Positions 23,611 to 31,670 of a stretch of 35,136 nucleotides of DNA are shown here, in pieces; the stretch's first letter is position 1, and each line of letters starts with the position of its first letter. Made by a program: the position numbers and the translations under genes. Source of the DNA: Lachnospiraceae bacterium (GTDB taxonomy: Bacteria; Bacillota_A; Clostridia; Lachnospirales; Lachnospiraceae); the NCBI GenBank assembly GCA_017464645.1, contig JAFTZF010000043.1:1-35136 (forward strand). Reading direction: 5' to 3'. The notes below the pieces were generated by a model, which saw only the letters and a list, made by a program, of their open reading frames with translations, made no database searches and had not been told where the DNA came from.

Positions 23611-26403
23611 TTACCGGTCGTCCTCCAGCTGGCGCACGCCCAGCCGCACCTGCTCCATATGCTCCTGCAATTCCTCCGGCAGATGCTGGAACAGGGTGTT
23701 TTTCTTGCTGTCCCGGCGCCCTGCAATGATCTGGCGCACCTCAATCTTAGCTGCCTCCAGCTCCTCCCGCAGGCCCTGGGCAGACATGCGTCCTGCTCCC
23801 TGACCCAGGATGATCACCTGCTCCAGCGCATCGGAGGTTGCCACCATGACCGAATGATTCCGGCTGATTTCGTGAACGGTCTTCTCTATATACTGGTCTG
23901 CAGTCTCCGCCTCTTTCGTATAGACCACATGAATGTTGTGGTATTTGGAAACAGAGCCGGGATTACCCGCCACCTTGTAGGCGTCAAACACCAGGATCAA
24001 TGTATTTTTCTTAAAGCCCTGATAGTCGCACAATACATCCATCAGCTTATCTCTGGCAGCCGCCAGATTGACCTGGGCCAGCTCTTTTAAATCCTCCCAG
24101 GCAAAGATAATATTGTAGCCGTCCACCAACAGATAGTCCTCTCCCTGAGGCTTTTTCGCTCCTCTGCAGGCGCTGTCTGCTCCGTTTCCGGCTCCGGATC
24201 GTCCGGTTGCTCCGCTATGAAAATTACTGCTCCTGCTGCGGGCCCACCCCGGCCGACCTGCAACATAAGTGGCCTGTGCAGCTCCCCGCTCCTTCTGGGC
24301 GCCGTAGGTGCGCTCAAAGATCGCCTGCAGCTCTTTATCATTTTCATAGGAAAGGGCCGGAGCTGATGCTCTGCTCCCTGGCTGATTCTGAGCCGAGGCC
24401 ACCGCTCCTGTCCGGATCTCTTCTCTTGGCTTTTCCCTAAAGGGACTCTCCACATGCATATAATCGGGCACCTGGTCCCAGGGCACCACAAATCCTGCCC
24501 CATGGGCGCAGAATACAGAGCCTGTAGGATTCTGCAGATCTGCCTCGGGATCGTAAGCATATGCCTCCAGCACTTCTGCTTCGTTGTGGCACCGCTCATA
24601 GCCCTTTAAGGTGCAGGTCAGCCGGCCGCTGCCCTTTGTATAGGCCGTCACCTCCTGGGCATAGTCCCTCATGGCAACTACCGGCGCTGTACCTGTCAGG
24701 ATCGCCAGTTCTCCTGACTGCTCCGGCGGATCAAAGGTTCCCTGCATCCGCTGGATGTCCGCCATGGCCCGGCCCGTCTTGTCCGCAGGAATCTCCAGGC
24801 GGAATGCATACACCGGCTCCAGCAGCGCACACCAGGCGCTTCGAAGCCCCTGGCGCACCGCCCGATAGGTTGCCTGACGAAAGTCCCCACCCTCTGTGTG
24901 CTTCAGATGAGCCCGGCCCGTAAGCAGGGTGATCTTCATATCCGTGATCTCGGAGCCTGTCAGTACGCCCCGATGCTTCTTTTCCATCAAATGAGTCAGG
25001 ATCAGCCGCTGCCAGTTCCGGTCCAGCACATCCTCGCTGCACACCGTATCAAACTGCAGGCCGCTGCCCGGCTCTCCCGGCTCCAGCAGCAGATGCACCT
25101 CTGCATAATGCCGCAGGGGCTCGTAGTGGCCCACACCTTCTGCCGGCTCCAAAATCGTCTCTTTATATACAATATTTCCTGCACCAAACTCCACCTCTGC
25201 GCCAAAGCGCTCCAGAATCTGATGCTTCAAAATCTCCATCTGTACCTGTCCCATGACCTGAGCATGAATCTCGCCCAGTTCCTCCTGCCACAGGATATGA
25301 AGCATGGGCTCCTCTTCCTCCAGCTGATGCAAAGACAGAAGCATCTTGTGCACATCACAGCCCTCAGGCAGTTGAATCTCATAGGTCAGCACCGGCTCCA
25401 AAATGGGCCGCACCGCCTCTTTCTCTGCCCCCAGACCCTGACCCGCAAAGGTGTCATTCAGCCCTGTCACAGCGCAGACCGTCCCCGCCTCTGCCTCCGC
25501 CGCCGCCTCAAAGCCTGCTCCGGAATACAGACGGATCTGGTTCACTTTTTCCTCCTGCCCTGTGATCTGCTGCTTCACTTTCAGGATACCGCCCGTCACC
25601 TTCAGATGGGTCAGCCGATTGCCCTGTTCATCCCGGGAGATCTTAAACACCCGGGCCCCAAACTCCTGTCCATACTGTGGCACACGCGTGTAGGTCTCCA
25701 GCCCCTGAATGAGCTCCGTCACACCCTCTAATTTCAGGGCAGACCCGAAAAAGCAGGGAAATACCTTCCGCCGCCCTATCTGCCCTGCGATCTCCCCGGC
25801 AGACAGTTCTCCTGCCTCCAGAAATCTCTCCAGCAGGCTTTCCTCACATACAGCCACATTTTCCAGCCACTCATCCCGCCGGGAATCACAACCGGAATCT
25901 TCGCCTCCTGCCGTACAACTACTGAAGTCCACGCACCGCTCGTCCAGCCGCTGTTTCAGTTCCGCCAGCAATGCCTCCCTGTCTGTGCCAGGCTGGTCCA
26001 TTTTATTGATAAAAAGGAATACCGGCACCTGATAGCTCTGTAAAAGCCTCCACAGGGTCTGCACATGCCCTTGGACACCGTCCGCTCCGCTGATGACCAG
26101 TACCGCATAGTCCAGCACCTGCAATGTCCGCTCCATTTCCGCAGAAAAATCCACATGACCCGGTGTATCCAGCAAGGTTACACTCAGGTCACCCATCTGC
26201 AGCCGGGCCTGCTTGGAAAATATGGTGATTCCCCTGGCCCGTTCCAGCGCATATGTATCTAAAAATGCATTTCCGTGGTCCACTCGTCCGGCCTTGCGAA
26301 TACTGCCGCAGGTATAGAGAAGCCCCTCTGCCAGAGTGGTCTTTCCTGCGTCCACATGGGCCAGAATCCCCAGGACAAGCTGTTTTGCACTCATATCCTT
26401 CAT
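23611..26403 (-). CDS. TetM-like ribosomal GTPase fused to a Rae1/YacP-type NYN endoribonuclease
   Basis: This 930-residue protein has two parts. Residues 1 to about 650 are an EF-G-like translational GTPase of the ribosomal protection class: P-loop AHVDAGKT (15-22), RGIT (58-61), DTPGHVDF (79-86), NKMD (133-136), then EF-G domains II-V. A low-complexity Gly/Ser/Ala/Arg linker (about 660-750) follows. Residues 756-930 match YacP/Rae1, the B. subtilis NYN nuclease that cuts mRNA in the ribosomal A site: LLVDGYN with Asp761, FDAYKV, TKEAETAD with Asp836, VATSD with Asp858, and LGQGAGRMSA. TetM is about 640 residues and has no such domain. It heads an operon with DUF4317 and greA. A second in-frame ATG at 26394 is possible. 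Tetracycline resistance is unlikely to be its main role. Confidence 0.9.
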   Translation of the reverse strand: MKDMSAKQLVLGILAHVDAGKTTLAEGLLYTCGSIRKAGRVDHGNAFLDTYALERARGITIFSKQARLQMGDLSVTLLDTPGHVDFSAEMERTLQVLDYAVLVISGADGVQGHVQTLWRLLQSYQVPVFLFINKMDQPGTDREALLAELKQRLDERCVDFSSCTAGGEDSGCDSRRDEWLENVAVCEESLLERFLEAGELSAGEIAGQIGRRKVFPCFFGSALKLEGVTELIQGLETYTRVPQYGQEFGARVFKISRDEQGNRLTHLKVTGGILKVKQQITGQEEKVNQIRLYSGAGFEAAAEAEAGTVCAVTGLNDTFAGQGLGAEKEAVRPILEPVLTYEIQLPEGCDVHKMLLSLHQLEEEEPMLHILWQEELGEIHAQVMGQVQMEILKHQILERFGAEVEFGAGNIVYKETILEPAEGVGHYEPLRHYAEVHLLLEPGEPGSGLQFDTVCSEDVLDRNWQRLILTHLMEKKHRGVLTGSEITDMKITLLTGRAHLKHTEGGDFRQATYRAVRQGLRSAWCALLEPVYAFRLEIPADKTGRAMADIQRMQGTFDPPEQSGELAILTGTAPVVAMRDYAQEVTAYTKGSGRLTCTLKGYERCHNEAEVLEAYAYDPEADLQNPTGSVFCAHGAGFVVPWDQVPDYMHVESPFREKPREEIRTGAVASAQNQPGSRASAPALSYENDKELQAIFERTYGAQKERGAAQATYVAGRPGWARSRSSNFHSGATGRSGAGNGADSACRGAKKPQGEDYLLVDGYNIIFAWEDLKELAQVNLAAARDKLMDVLCDYQGFKKNTLILVFDAYKVAGNPGSVSKYHNIHVVYTKEAETADQYIEKTVHEISRNHSVMVATSDALEQVIILGQGAGRMSAQGLREELEAAKIEVRQIIAGRRDSKKNTLFQHLPEELQEHMEQVRLGVRQLEDDR

Positions 26404-26479
26404 CCTATCATGAGATTATTTTCGCAACAAAATTATTATAGCACAAAAATTTTGCACTGGCCACTGTTTCTATTGCCAC

Positions 26480-26521
26480 AAAAACGACGGAAACCGAGCT
26501 GTAAAAACAACTCGGTCTCCG
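26480..26521 (-). terminator. Intrinsic terminator after the Gfo/Idh gene
   Basis: On the minus strand, arms GGAGACCGAG and CTCGGTTTCC pair around a 12-base loop and are followed by GTCGTTTTTG. It separates the sugar operon (27727-26579) from the GTPase-nuclease operon. Confidence 0.75.
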
Positions 26522-26578
26522 CCATTTTAATTTCAAAAGAAGAAACGCCATTATATGAAAAAGTTTGCTGCAATCTTT

Positions 26579-27727
26579 TTAAATCTCCGGGATCTGAATC
26601 TCAATCTCTCTTCCCAGTTCGGCAGATTTCGCAATACCATCCAGAATCGCCTGATTATAAAGGATCTGAGAGGTAGGAATGGGAGCCGGAGCTCCTGTCT
26701 TCACTGCGTCCAGGAAGGAACGGATCTTCATCTCGAACAGATCTCCTTCGCTCTCAATGATGGGGATCACAGTCTCAGTCTGCTGGCCGCATACATCGCG
26801 ATACAGCTTCATCTCGCCGCCTACGGAGCCGTTCCAGCACTCAGTAGAAGGAATCCGAAGACCGCCCTCAGTACCCAGGATAATGGTATCACCGGGAGTA
26901 TCCATATGCATTGCCCAGGCAATACGGAAATCCAGTACGATATCTCCCTCTAAGCGGATGAATGCTGCCGCAAAGTCATCTACCTTGAATACCTCTGCGT
27001 ACTCCGGATGCGCAGTATAATAATCCGGACGGGTACCAAAGAAGCTGGATTTGTAACCGGTTACGGTAACAGGCTTGGGATAACCAATGGCATTGAGCAC
27101 CATGTCCAGAGAGTAGCATCCGATATCAGCCAGTGCTCCCAGGCCTGCTGTCTTCTCGTCAATAAAGGTGGTTCCAAAGGGTGTGGGGATACCGTGTCTT
27201 CTGCCGCCGCCTGTCTGTATGTAATAAATCTTGCCCAGTACACCGGAATCCACGATCTTCTTGATCATCTTCATATTTTCATCCAGACGGGGCTGGAATC
27301 CTACAGAAACGATCTTTCCGCTTTCTTTTTCTGCCTTGCAGATTTCGATTGCCTCATCCAGCTCTACGCACATAGGCTTCTCCAGAAGTACATGCACACC
27401 TTTCTTCAAGGCATCGATGGTGCATTCCGCATGAGTCCGGTTGTAGGTGCAGACACTCACTGCATCCAGCTGCAGGGATTCATCATTCAGAAGCTCCAGA
27501 TGACTTCCGTAACACTTGGCATCCAGGTCATGTTTTTTACGCAGCTTCTCTGCTTTTCCCTCTATCAGGTCTGCGATCGCCACGATTTCCACGTCCGGCT
27601 GTTTCAGATAGCGCAGAACATGGGAGTTGCCCATCCAGCCTGCTCCGATAATACCGATCCTCAGCTTTCTGGAACTGTCAATCTCGATTTCCACATGTTC
27701 TTTCTTAAAAAAGTCTAAATCTTTCAT
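26579..27727 (-). CDS. Gfo/Idh/MocA-family NAD(P)-dependent sugar oxidoreductase
   Basis: This 382-residue dehydrogenase has a Rossmann domain with GIIGAGWMG (25-33) and the family's EKP motif at 116-118 (LLEKPM), which provides the catalytic Lys. The C-terminal domain carries GALADIGCYSLDMVLNAIG, the substrate-side Asp/His-type region. Members oxidise or reduce a ring hydroxyl of sugars, inositols or glycosides. GGGAG lies 7 nt before ATG 27727. The gene follows a sugar isomerase/epimerase by 27 nt and shares its AraC-controlled promoter region. That pairing is common in inositol and 3-keto-sugar pathways. Substrate is unknown. Confidence 0.9.
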   Translation of the reverse strand: MKDLDFFKKEHVEIEIDSSRKLRIGIIGAGWMGNSHVLRYLKQPDVEIVAIADLIEGKAEKLRKKHDLDAKCYGSHLELLNDESLQLDAVSVCTYNRTHAECTIDALKKGVHVLLEKPMCVELDEAIEICKAEKESGKIVSVGFQPRLDENMKMIKKIVDSGVLGKIYYIQTGGGRRHGIPTPFGTTFIDEKTAGLGALADIGCYSLDMVLNAIGYPKPVTVTGYKSSFFGTRPDYYTAHPEYAEVFKVDDFAAAFIRLEGDIVLDFRIAWAMHMDTPGDTIILGTEGGLRIPSTECWNGSVGGEMKLYRDVCGQQTETVIPIIESEGDLFEMKIRSFLDAVKTGAPAPIPTSQILYNQAILDGIAKSAELGREIEIQIPEI

Positions 27728-27754
27728 TTCTTTTCTCCCTTTTACAACTAAATT

Positions 27755-28579
27755 CTAAACAAACACTTCGTTCAAAAGATATTTCACACTAATCTCCGCG
27801 CACTGAAGCGGTGTATATCCCAGGCTGGGGCTGTCCTGCTCTACGATGAACCACTTTGCACCGTTCTCAATTCCCGCAGCCACAACAGCCGGAAAATCCT
27901 GTACACCCTTGCCCAGCGGCCGGAACCCGAACTTCTCCGTGCTTTCTGCCTTTACCTCTTCCTTGCCCAGAAGTCCGTACATGTTATTGGTCCTTCTTCC
28001 CACAAAATCTTTCAGGTGTACGGTGGGAATCCGTCCCGCATACTTCTTCAGATATTCCACCGGGTCTTCACCGGTAACCTTGATCCAGCAGGTGTCCAGC
28101 TGAGTCTGCAAAAGCTCCGGGGAAACCTCCCGATACAGATAGTCCAGACCATAAATGTCATCCTCTATCTTCAAAAACTCGAAATCGTGGTTGTGATACT
28201 GAAGCGTCATACCGGCTTTTTTTACCGCTTCTCCGATTTTTTTCAGACTATCGGGAATGGACAAAAATGCTTCTTTTCCGGGGCGGTACTCCACATCCAG
28301 GAAAGGAACTGTCACATAGGGCACTCCCAGTTTTCTGTAACACTCCACGGTTTCCTCCAGTTCCGACAAAAACAATTCCAGGTCCACATGAGCAGAAACC
28401 CGCTCCAGACCCAGTTCCTCACACATCTGCTTTACCTCCAGTGGATCATGACCGTGAAGTCCTGCAAATTCCACACCGGTGTAGCCCATTTCTTTTACTT
28501 TTTTCAAGGTTCCGTAGAAATCTGCTTTCATTTCATCTCTGACAGAATATAACTGCAGTGCGATTCTGTCCCATTTCAT
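27755..28579 (-). CDS. Sugar phosphate isomerase/epimerase-like TIM-barrel protein
   Basis: This 274-residue protein belongs to the xylose-isomerase-like TIM-barrel superfamily (IolE, IolI, 3-keto-sugar lyases). Likely metal ligands are visible: Glu in GYTGVEFAG, His in LQYHNHDFEF, Asp in QLDTCWIKV, His in VHLKDF, and Glu in FIVEQDSP. The start is ATG 28579 with AAAGGTGG 9 nt upstream, rather than an in-frame TTG too close to that site. It is the first gene of a two-gene operon with a Gfo/Idh oxidoreductase and diverges from an AraC regulator. It may epimerise, dehydrate or cleave the keto-sugar formed by its partner. Confidence 0.87.
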   Translation of the reverse strand: MKWDRIALQLYSVRDEMKADFYGTLKKVKEMGYTGVEFAGLHGHDPLEVKQMCEELGLERVSAHVDLELFLSELEETVECYRKLGVPYVTVPFLDVEYRPGKEAFLSIPDSLKKIGEAVKKAGMTLQYHNHDFEFLKIEDDIYGLDYLYREVSPELLQTQLDTCWIKVTGEDPVEYLKKYAGRIPTVHLKDFVGRRTNNMYGLLGKEEVKAESTEKFGFRPLGKGVQDFPAVVAAGIENGAKWFIVEQDSPSLGYTPLQCAEISVKYLLNEVFV

Positions 28580-28636
28580 TGCTTCCAACCACCTTTCTTA
28601 TCTGATACGATCTTGTTATCATTTTCCGGTTTTTTA

Positions 28637-28725
28637 TAAAATCTAATTTTTACCAAAAACATTTTTTGATATTTACATTTTAGCATAATTAGATTATAAT
28701 TCTAGCAATAAGCACTTAGATTATA
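28637..28725. promoter_or_regulatory. Divergent control region with araC promoter and repeated TTAGATTATA operator motifs
   Basis: TTAGATTATA occurs at 28689-28698 and 28716-28725 in the same orientation, 27 bp apart, and an inverted 9-of-10 copy lies at 28637-28646. The AraC-gene promoter is TTTACA (28672-28677), 17 bp, TATAAT (28695-28700), so the first repeat overlaps its -10. The copies are candidate AraC-protein sites for self-control and for activation of the divergent isomerase operon. Confidence 0.55.
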
Positions 28726-28755
28726 GACCGATATTGCACTCTTGCGAGGTACCCT

Positions 28756-29538
28756 ATGCTTTATCAGATTGAAGTCCAAAAAACAGATTATACCACCAGC
28801 TGGGTCCATTCTTTGAGTCCCCTGCCCCATATTCACCTTCATCTGGAGCTGATCTATTTAAAAGAAGGATCCAGCATGGCTACCCTGGATAACAAGGAGT
28901 TTCTGATCAAACCCGGCAGCCTGTTTCTTTCCTTTCCCAATCAGATCCACTTTTACCATGACCGGACTCCGCTCTATGGGGTTATCGTTATTTTTTCTCC
29001 GGATATGTTCCGGGAATTAAAGGAGCTTTTTCACAATCAGACTCCGACCTCCCCTATCCTTGAAGCCCCGCAGCTTCCATCGGATATTTTTGAGCGTATG
29101 GTCCTGATCCGGGAAAAGTATCGTTCCGAAGATTCCTTTGATAATATTGTTGCAAACGGTTCCCTGCTGGCTCTTCTGGGCGAGATCCTTCCTCAGATGA
29201 CCCTCATCCCAAATACGTCGGACCAGGACAGCATCCGCAACATCCTTCAGTATTGTCAAAAGAATTATACCGAGTCGCTTTCCCTGGACGAGTTATCCAA
29301 GAAGCTACATTTGAACAAATACTACATATCCCATATGTTCAAAGAACGTCTGAACATCAGCTTTACGGACTTTGTCAACGGCCTGCGGGTAGAGCATGCC
29401 TGCAATCTGTTGAAACAGGGTCACACCATTACGGAGGTTGCATTCTCCTCCGGCTTTGCCTCTATTCGCAATTTTAATCGGGTTTTCCTGAAAAACATGG
29501 GGATGACTCCCAGAGAATATCTGAACAAAAAACAATAG
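28756..29538 (+). CDS. AraC-family transcriptional regulator
   Basis: This 260-residue regulator has an N-terminal cupin-like sensor domain (about 1-110, with LPHIHLHLELIYLKEG and a PGSLFLSFPNQIHFY strand) and a C-terminal pair of helix-turn-helices (about 160-260). DELSKKLHLNKYYISHMFKE is the first reading helix, and ITEVAFSSGFASIRNFNRVF is the second with the family signature. The sensor's histidines suggest a sugar ligand. GAGG lies 6 nt before ATG 28756. It is divergent from the isomerase/Gfo-Idh operon, the usual place for its activator. Target and effector are inferred from position. Confidence 0.93.
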   Translation: MLYQIEVQKTDYTTSWVHSLSPLPHIHLHLELIYLKEGSSMATLDNKEFLIKPGSLFLSFPNQIHFYHDRTPLYGVIVIFSPDMFRELKELFHNQTPTSPILEAPQLPSDIFERMVLIREKYRSEDSFDNIVANGSLLALLGEILPQMTLIPNTSDQDSIRNILQYCQKNYTESLSLDELSKKLHLNKYYISHMFKERLNISFTDFVNGLRVEHACNLLKQGHTITEVAFSSGFASIRNFNRVFLKNMGMTPREYLNKKQ

Positions 29539-29620
29539 ACAGCCCTTTCTGTACCACCCCAAAAGTTAGACCTAAAAATCTAACGATCGGGAGGTCGGTA
29601 CAGAAAGAGCTGTCTTTATT
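29537..29620. terminator. Long bidirectional terminator hairpin between araC and lipoprotein genes
   Basis: Arms AGACAGCCCTTTCTGTACC (29537-29555) and GGTACAGAAAGAGCTGTCT (29597-29615) match at 18 of 19 positions, with a smaller stem GTTAGA/TCTAAC inside the loop. T-rich runs follow on both strands. The inner part (CCACCCCAAAAGTTAGAC) resembles the ends of some IS3-type elements, so it may derive from an IS end. Confidence 0.75.
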
Positions 29621-29624
29621 TTTA

Positions 29625-30824
29625 CTATTTTGTAAAATTCAATTCCAGCAGAGTCTCCTGCGCAAGACCCACCTCGCCATCTATCACCAGGCAATACTCA
29701 CCGGCCGGCAGCTGATCCAGTGCAAGCTCCTCCGTAAGATCCGCAAGGGCAAAGCTCTTGGTGTAGGGATGTACCACTCCAGAAGCTGCTACTTCTCCGT
29801 CTACACTGTCTTTACGTACCTCTGCCTTTACACTCACCAACCAGTAGTTGCTGGTAACGGTACCGGTCAGAGTGCTCTCGCTCTCCAATGCCTGGGCCGT
29901 AGGTGCATCCGTCAGTTCAAACCAGGGTCTCTCAGTCTTACCTTCCTGCAATTCAGGAATGGTCACCGGCAGATATCCGTCTTTTCGCATCTGCAGGAAA
30001 TTATATTTCACATCTACTGCCCAGCTGGAGGGATACTCTCTTCCTCTTCGAAGAAGACTGTTCTGATCTGTCAGATACACATAACTCTGGAAGGGATTGA
30101 TGGTTCCATCTGCATTGCGGGTCACTACTGGCTCCAGGGTAACCATCAATGCATGTCCGCCGGTGTTCAGATAGCGGATAAACGCATCGCCCGGAAGTAC
30201 CTGGGCATAGGCCTCCCACAAATCCTGCTCAGGAGTCAGCGCGATCAAAGAATTAATGGTATTCATACCGTCGTACAGGCTCCAGTCAATATCGCCCACA
30301 GGCACGATCCCCGTGTTCTCGTAATAGGGCATCATGGTAACGGCTGTGGTGTAGTCCACGTTGGGACTAACCTGTTTCCAAGCGTGCTTTACAGAAGAAG
30401 AGCAGGCATTTCCAGGGCCATACCAGCTGATGTCCTCGTTGATGTAATTGCCGTCTGCATCCAGGGAGTCCTCAAACACTTCAAAGCCATTGTGACCGGC
30501 ACTGTAGGGCTGTCCCAAATATGTCTGGCCCGGCTGATATACCAAACTGGAGCTGCCACAATCGTCACTGTAATCCATCAGCTGGGTAGAAGTCCATTTT
30601 ACGTTAGCCATATCATACATATACTGTACCACCAGTTCCCGAAGATTTACTTCTTCATTGGTAATGTACTTTTCGGTATCTACTACCTCTTCTTCCGTTT
30701 CTGTGGACACTTCTTCCTGTGCCTGAGTGTCATCCTGTTGATCCACAGAAGTATCTTTCTTGCCGCAGGACGCCAAAAGCATACACAAAAGAATTCCAAC
30801 CAGCACCTTATATAAGTTCTTCAT
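29625..30824 (-). CDS. Lipoprotein with possible NlpC/P60- or C39-like Cys/His hydrolase core
   Basis: This 399-residue exported lipoprotein has a signal peptide ending in LLASC (Cys20) and then an acidic Gln/Glu/Thr-rich spacer (about 25-55). The core has a cysteine at the start of a helix (GPGNACSSSVKHAWKQV, Cys141), then LPGDAFIRYLNTGGHALMV with His224. This is the Cys-helix, GD and His-strand order of NlpC/P60 and related papain-like hydrolases. A beta-rich tail (about 310-399) may be a binding domain. I do not recognise the family by name, and the enzyme role is inference. GGAAGGAG lies 6 nt before the ATG. Hairpins on both sides make it a single-gene unit. Confidence 0.6.
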   Translation of the reverse strand: MKNLYKVLVGILLCMLLASCGKKDTSVDQQDDTQAQEEVSTETEEEVVDTEKYITNEEVNLRELVVQYMYDMANVKWTSTQLMDYSDDCGSSSLVYQPGQTYLGQPYSAGHNGFEVFEDSLDADGNYINEDISWYGPGNACSSSVKHAWKQVSPNVDYTTAVTMMPYYENTGIVPVGDIDWSLYDGMNTINSLIALTPEQDLWEAYAQVLPGDAFIRYLNTGGHALMVTLEPVVTRNADGTINPFQSYVYLTDQNSLLRRGREYPSSWAVDVKYNFLQMRKDGYLPVTIPELQEGKTERPWFELTDAPTAQALESESTLTGTVTSNYWLVSVKAEVRKDSVDGEVAASGVVHPYTKSFALADLTEELALDQLPAGEYCLVIDGEVGLAQETLLELNFTK

Positions 30825-30862
30825 TTAGCTCTCCTTCCGGGGCTTTTTCTGCCCTAAAACGC

Positions 30863-30893
30863 AAAGGCACAGAACCAAAAGCTCTGTGCCTTT
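30863..30893 (-). terminator. Terminator at the end of the sugar operon
   Basis: Eleven-base arms AAAGGCACAGA and TCTGTGCCTTT pair perfectly around a 9-base loop, 14 nt after the stop of the triosephosphate-isomerase-like gene. The minus-strand tail GCGTTTTAG is a short T-run. Confidence 0.75.
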
Positions 30894-30906
30894 AAAATCA
30901 TACATC

Positions 30907-31617
30907 TTATTTCTGCATTTTCTTTAAATCATCAGCAGCTCTTCTGGTTGCTGCGATCATCTCATCGATCATTGCGATGGGATCCTCTGCATTCATAATA
31001 CCGGATGCAGCGCCTGCTGCTTCGGAACCGGCCATAATGAAATCATATACCTGCTGTCCGTTGGTAATGCCGGCAGCCTGCTCTACCATGATGTTGGGGT
31101 CGATGGCCTTGATAGCATCAATGGCTTCTTTTACGTAACCCATGGAGCTTACTCCGCCGCCGCTTCCACCGATCAGTTCGGTAGGTTCGGGGTTGATGAT
31201 ATCCGGATGAAGCTGAGCCAGTGCCTTTGCCTCATCAATGGTGTCTGCACATGCGAATACCAGGAAATCCAGTTCTCTTGCACGCTCAATGGTTGCCTTG
31301 ATAGCGGGCACGGACATGGGCTTCTCGCAGTGATTTACTACTACACCCTGTGCACCTGCTGCCTTCAAGCCCTCGGGAAGAATGTCTGCCATTCCGCGGC
31401 CTGGTCTTAAAGTATCCATATAGGGTGCCAGTACGATCAGATGCTTGGTGTTCTCTACAACTCTGCGGATCTCAGTGCAGGGTGTAATGAACAGCACGTC
31501 AATATCATATTTTTCAGCAGCTGCATCTGCAGCCAGTGCATATTCCAGTACCTTGTCACCATAAATATAGTTCTTGGTACCAATCTCAAAATACGGTGTT
31601 CTAATCTGCGGTTTCAT
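30907..31617 (-). CDS. Triosephosphate isomerase-like protein, archaeal-type subgroup
   Basis: This 236-residue TIM barrel is shorter than bacterial TpiA (about 250). It resembles archaeal triosephosphate isomerases: Lys15 in the N-terminal strand (GTKNY), His96 in VVVNHCEKP, a Glu in NPEPTELIGGS, and a phosphate-gripping GGSGGGVSS loop. It should isomerise a three- or four-carbon (or similar) sugar phosphate. It is the last gene of a sugar operon, so its natural substrate may not be glyceraldehyde-3-phosphate. AGAAAGG lies 7 nt before ATG 31617. The cell's main glycolytic TpiA is presumably elsewhere; that is inference. Confidence 0.8.
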   Translation of the reverse strand: MKPQIRTPYFEIGTKNYIYGDKVLEYALAADAAAEKYDIDVLFITPCTEIRRVVENTKHLIVLAPYMDTLRPGRGMADILPEGLKAAGAQGVVVNHCEKPMSVPAIKATIERARELDFLVFACADTIDEAKALAQLHPDIINPEPTELIGGSGGGVSSMGYVKEAIDAIKAIDPNIMVEQAAGITNGQQVYDFIMAGSEAAGAASGIMNAEDPIAMIDEMIAATRRAADDLKKMQK

Positions 31618-31639
31618 GATTTTACCTTTCTTTCTGACA

Positions 31640-31660
31640 GGGGACTTTTTCCAAGTCCCC
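31640..31660 (-). other. Intergenic hairpin between aldose-epimerase-like and TIM-like genes
   Basis: Arms GGGGACTT and AAGTCCCC pair around a 5-base loop on the transcribed strand. No U-run follows, so it more likely affects mRNA stability or partial attenuation than full termination. Confidence 0.5.
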
Positions 31661-31670
31661 CGTTATCCTT

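Noticed and set aside
23611..26403. Call as a tetracycline resistance gene (tetM/tetW class)
   Set aside because: The GTPase half is related, but it is longer than TetM, carries a nuclease domain, and sits in a chromosomal operon with DUF4317 and greA rather than on a mobile element. Resistance is not supported.
29769..30815. 348-residue ORF antisense to the lipoprotein gene
   Set aside because: The opposite strand has a strong ribosome binding site, a lipobox and a coherent protein; this frame has none.
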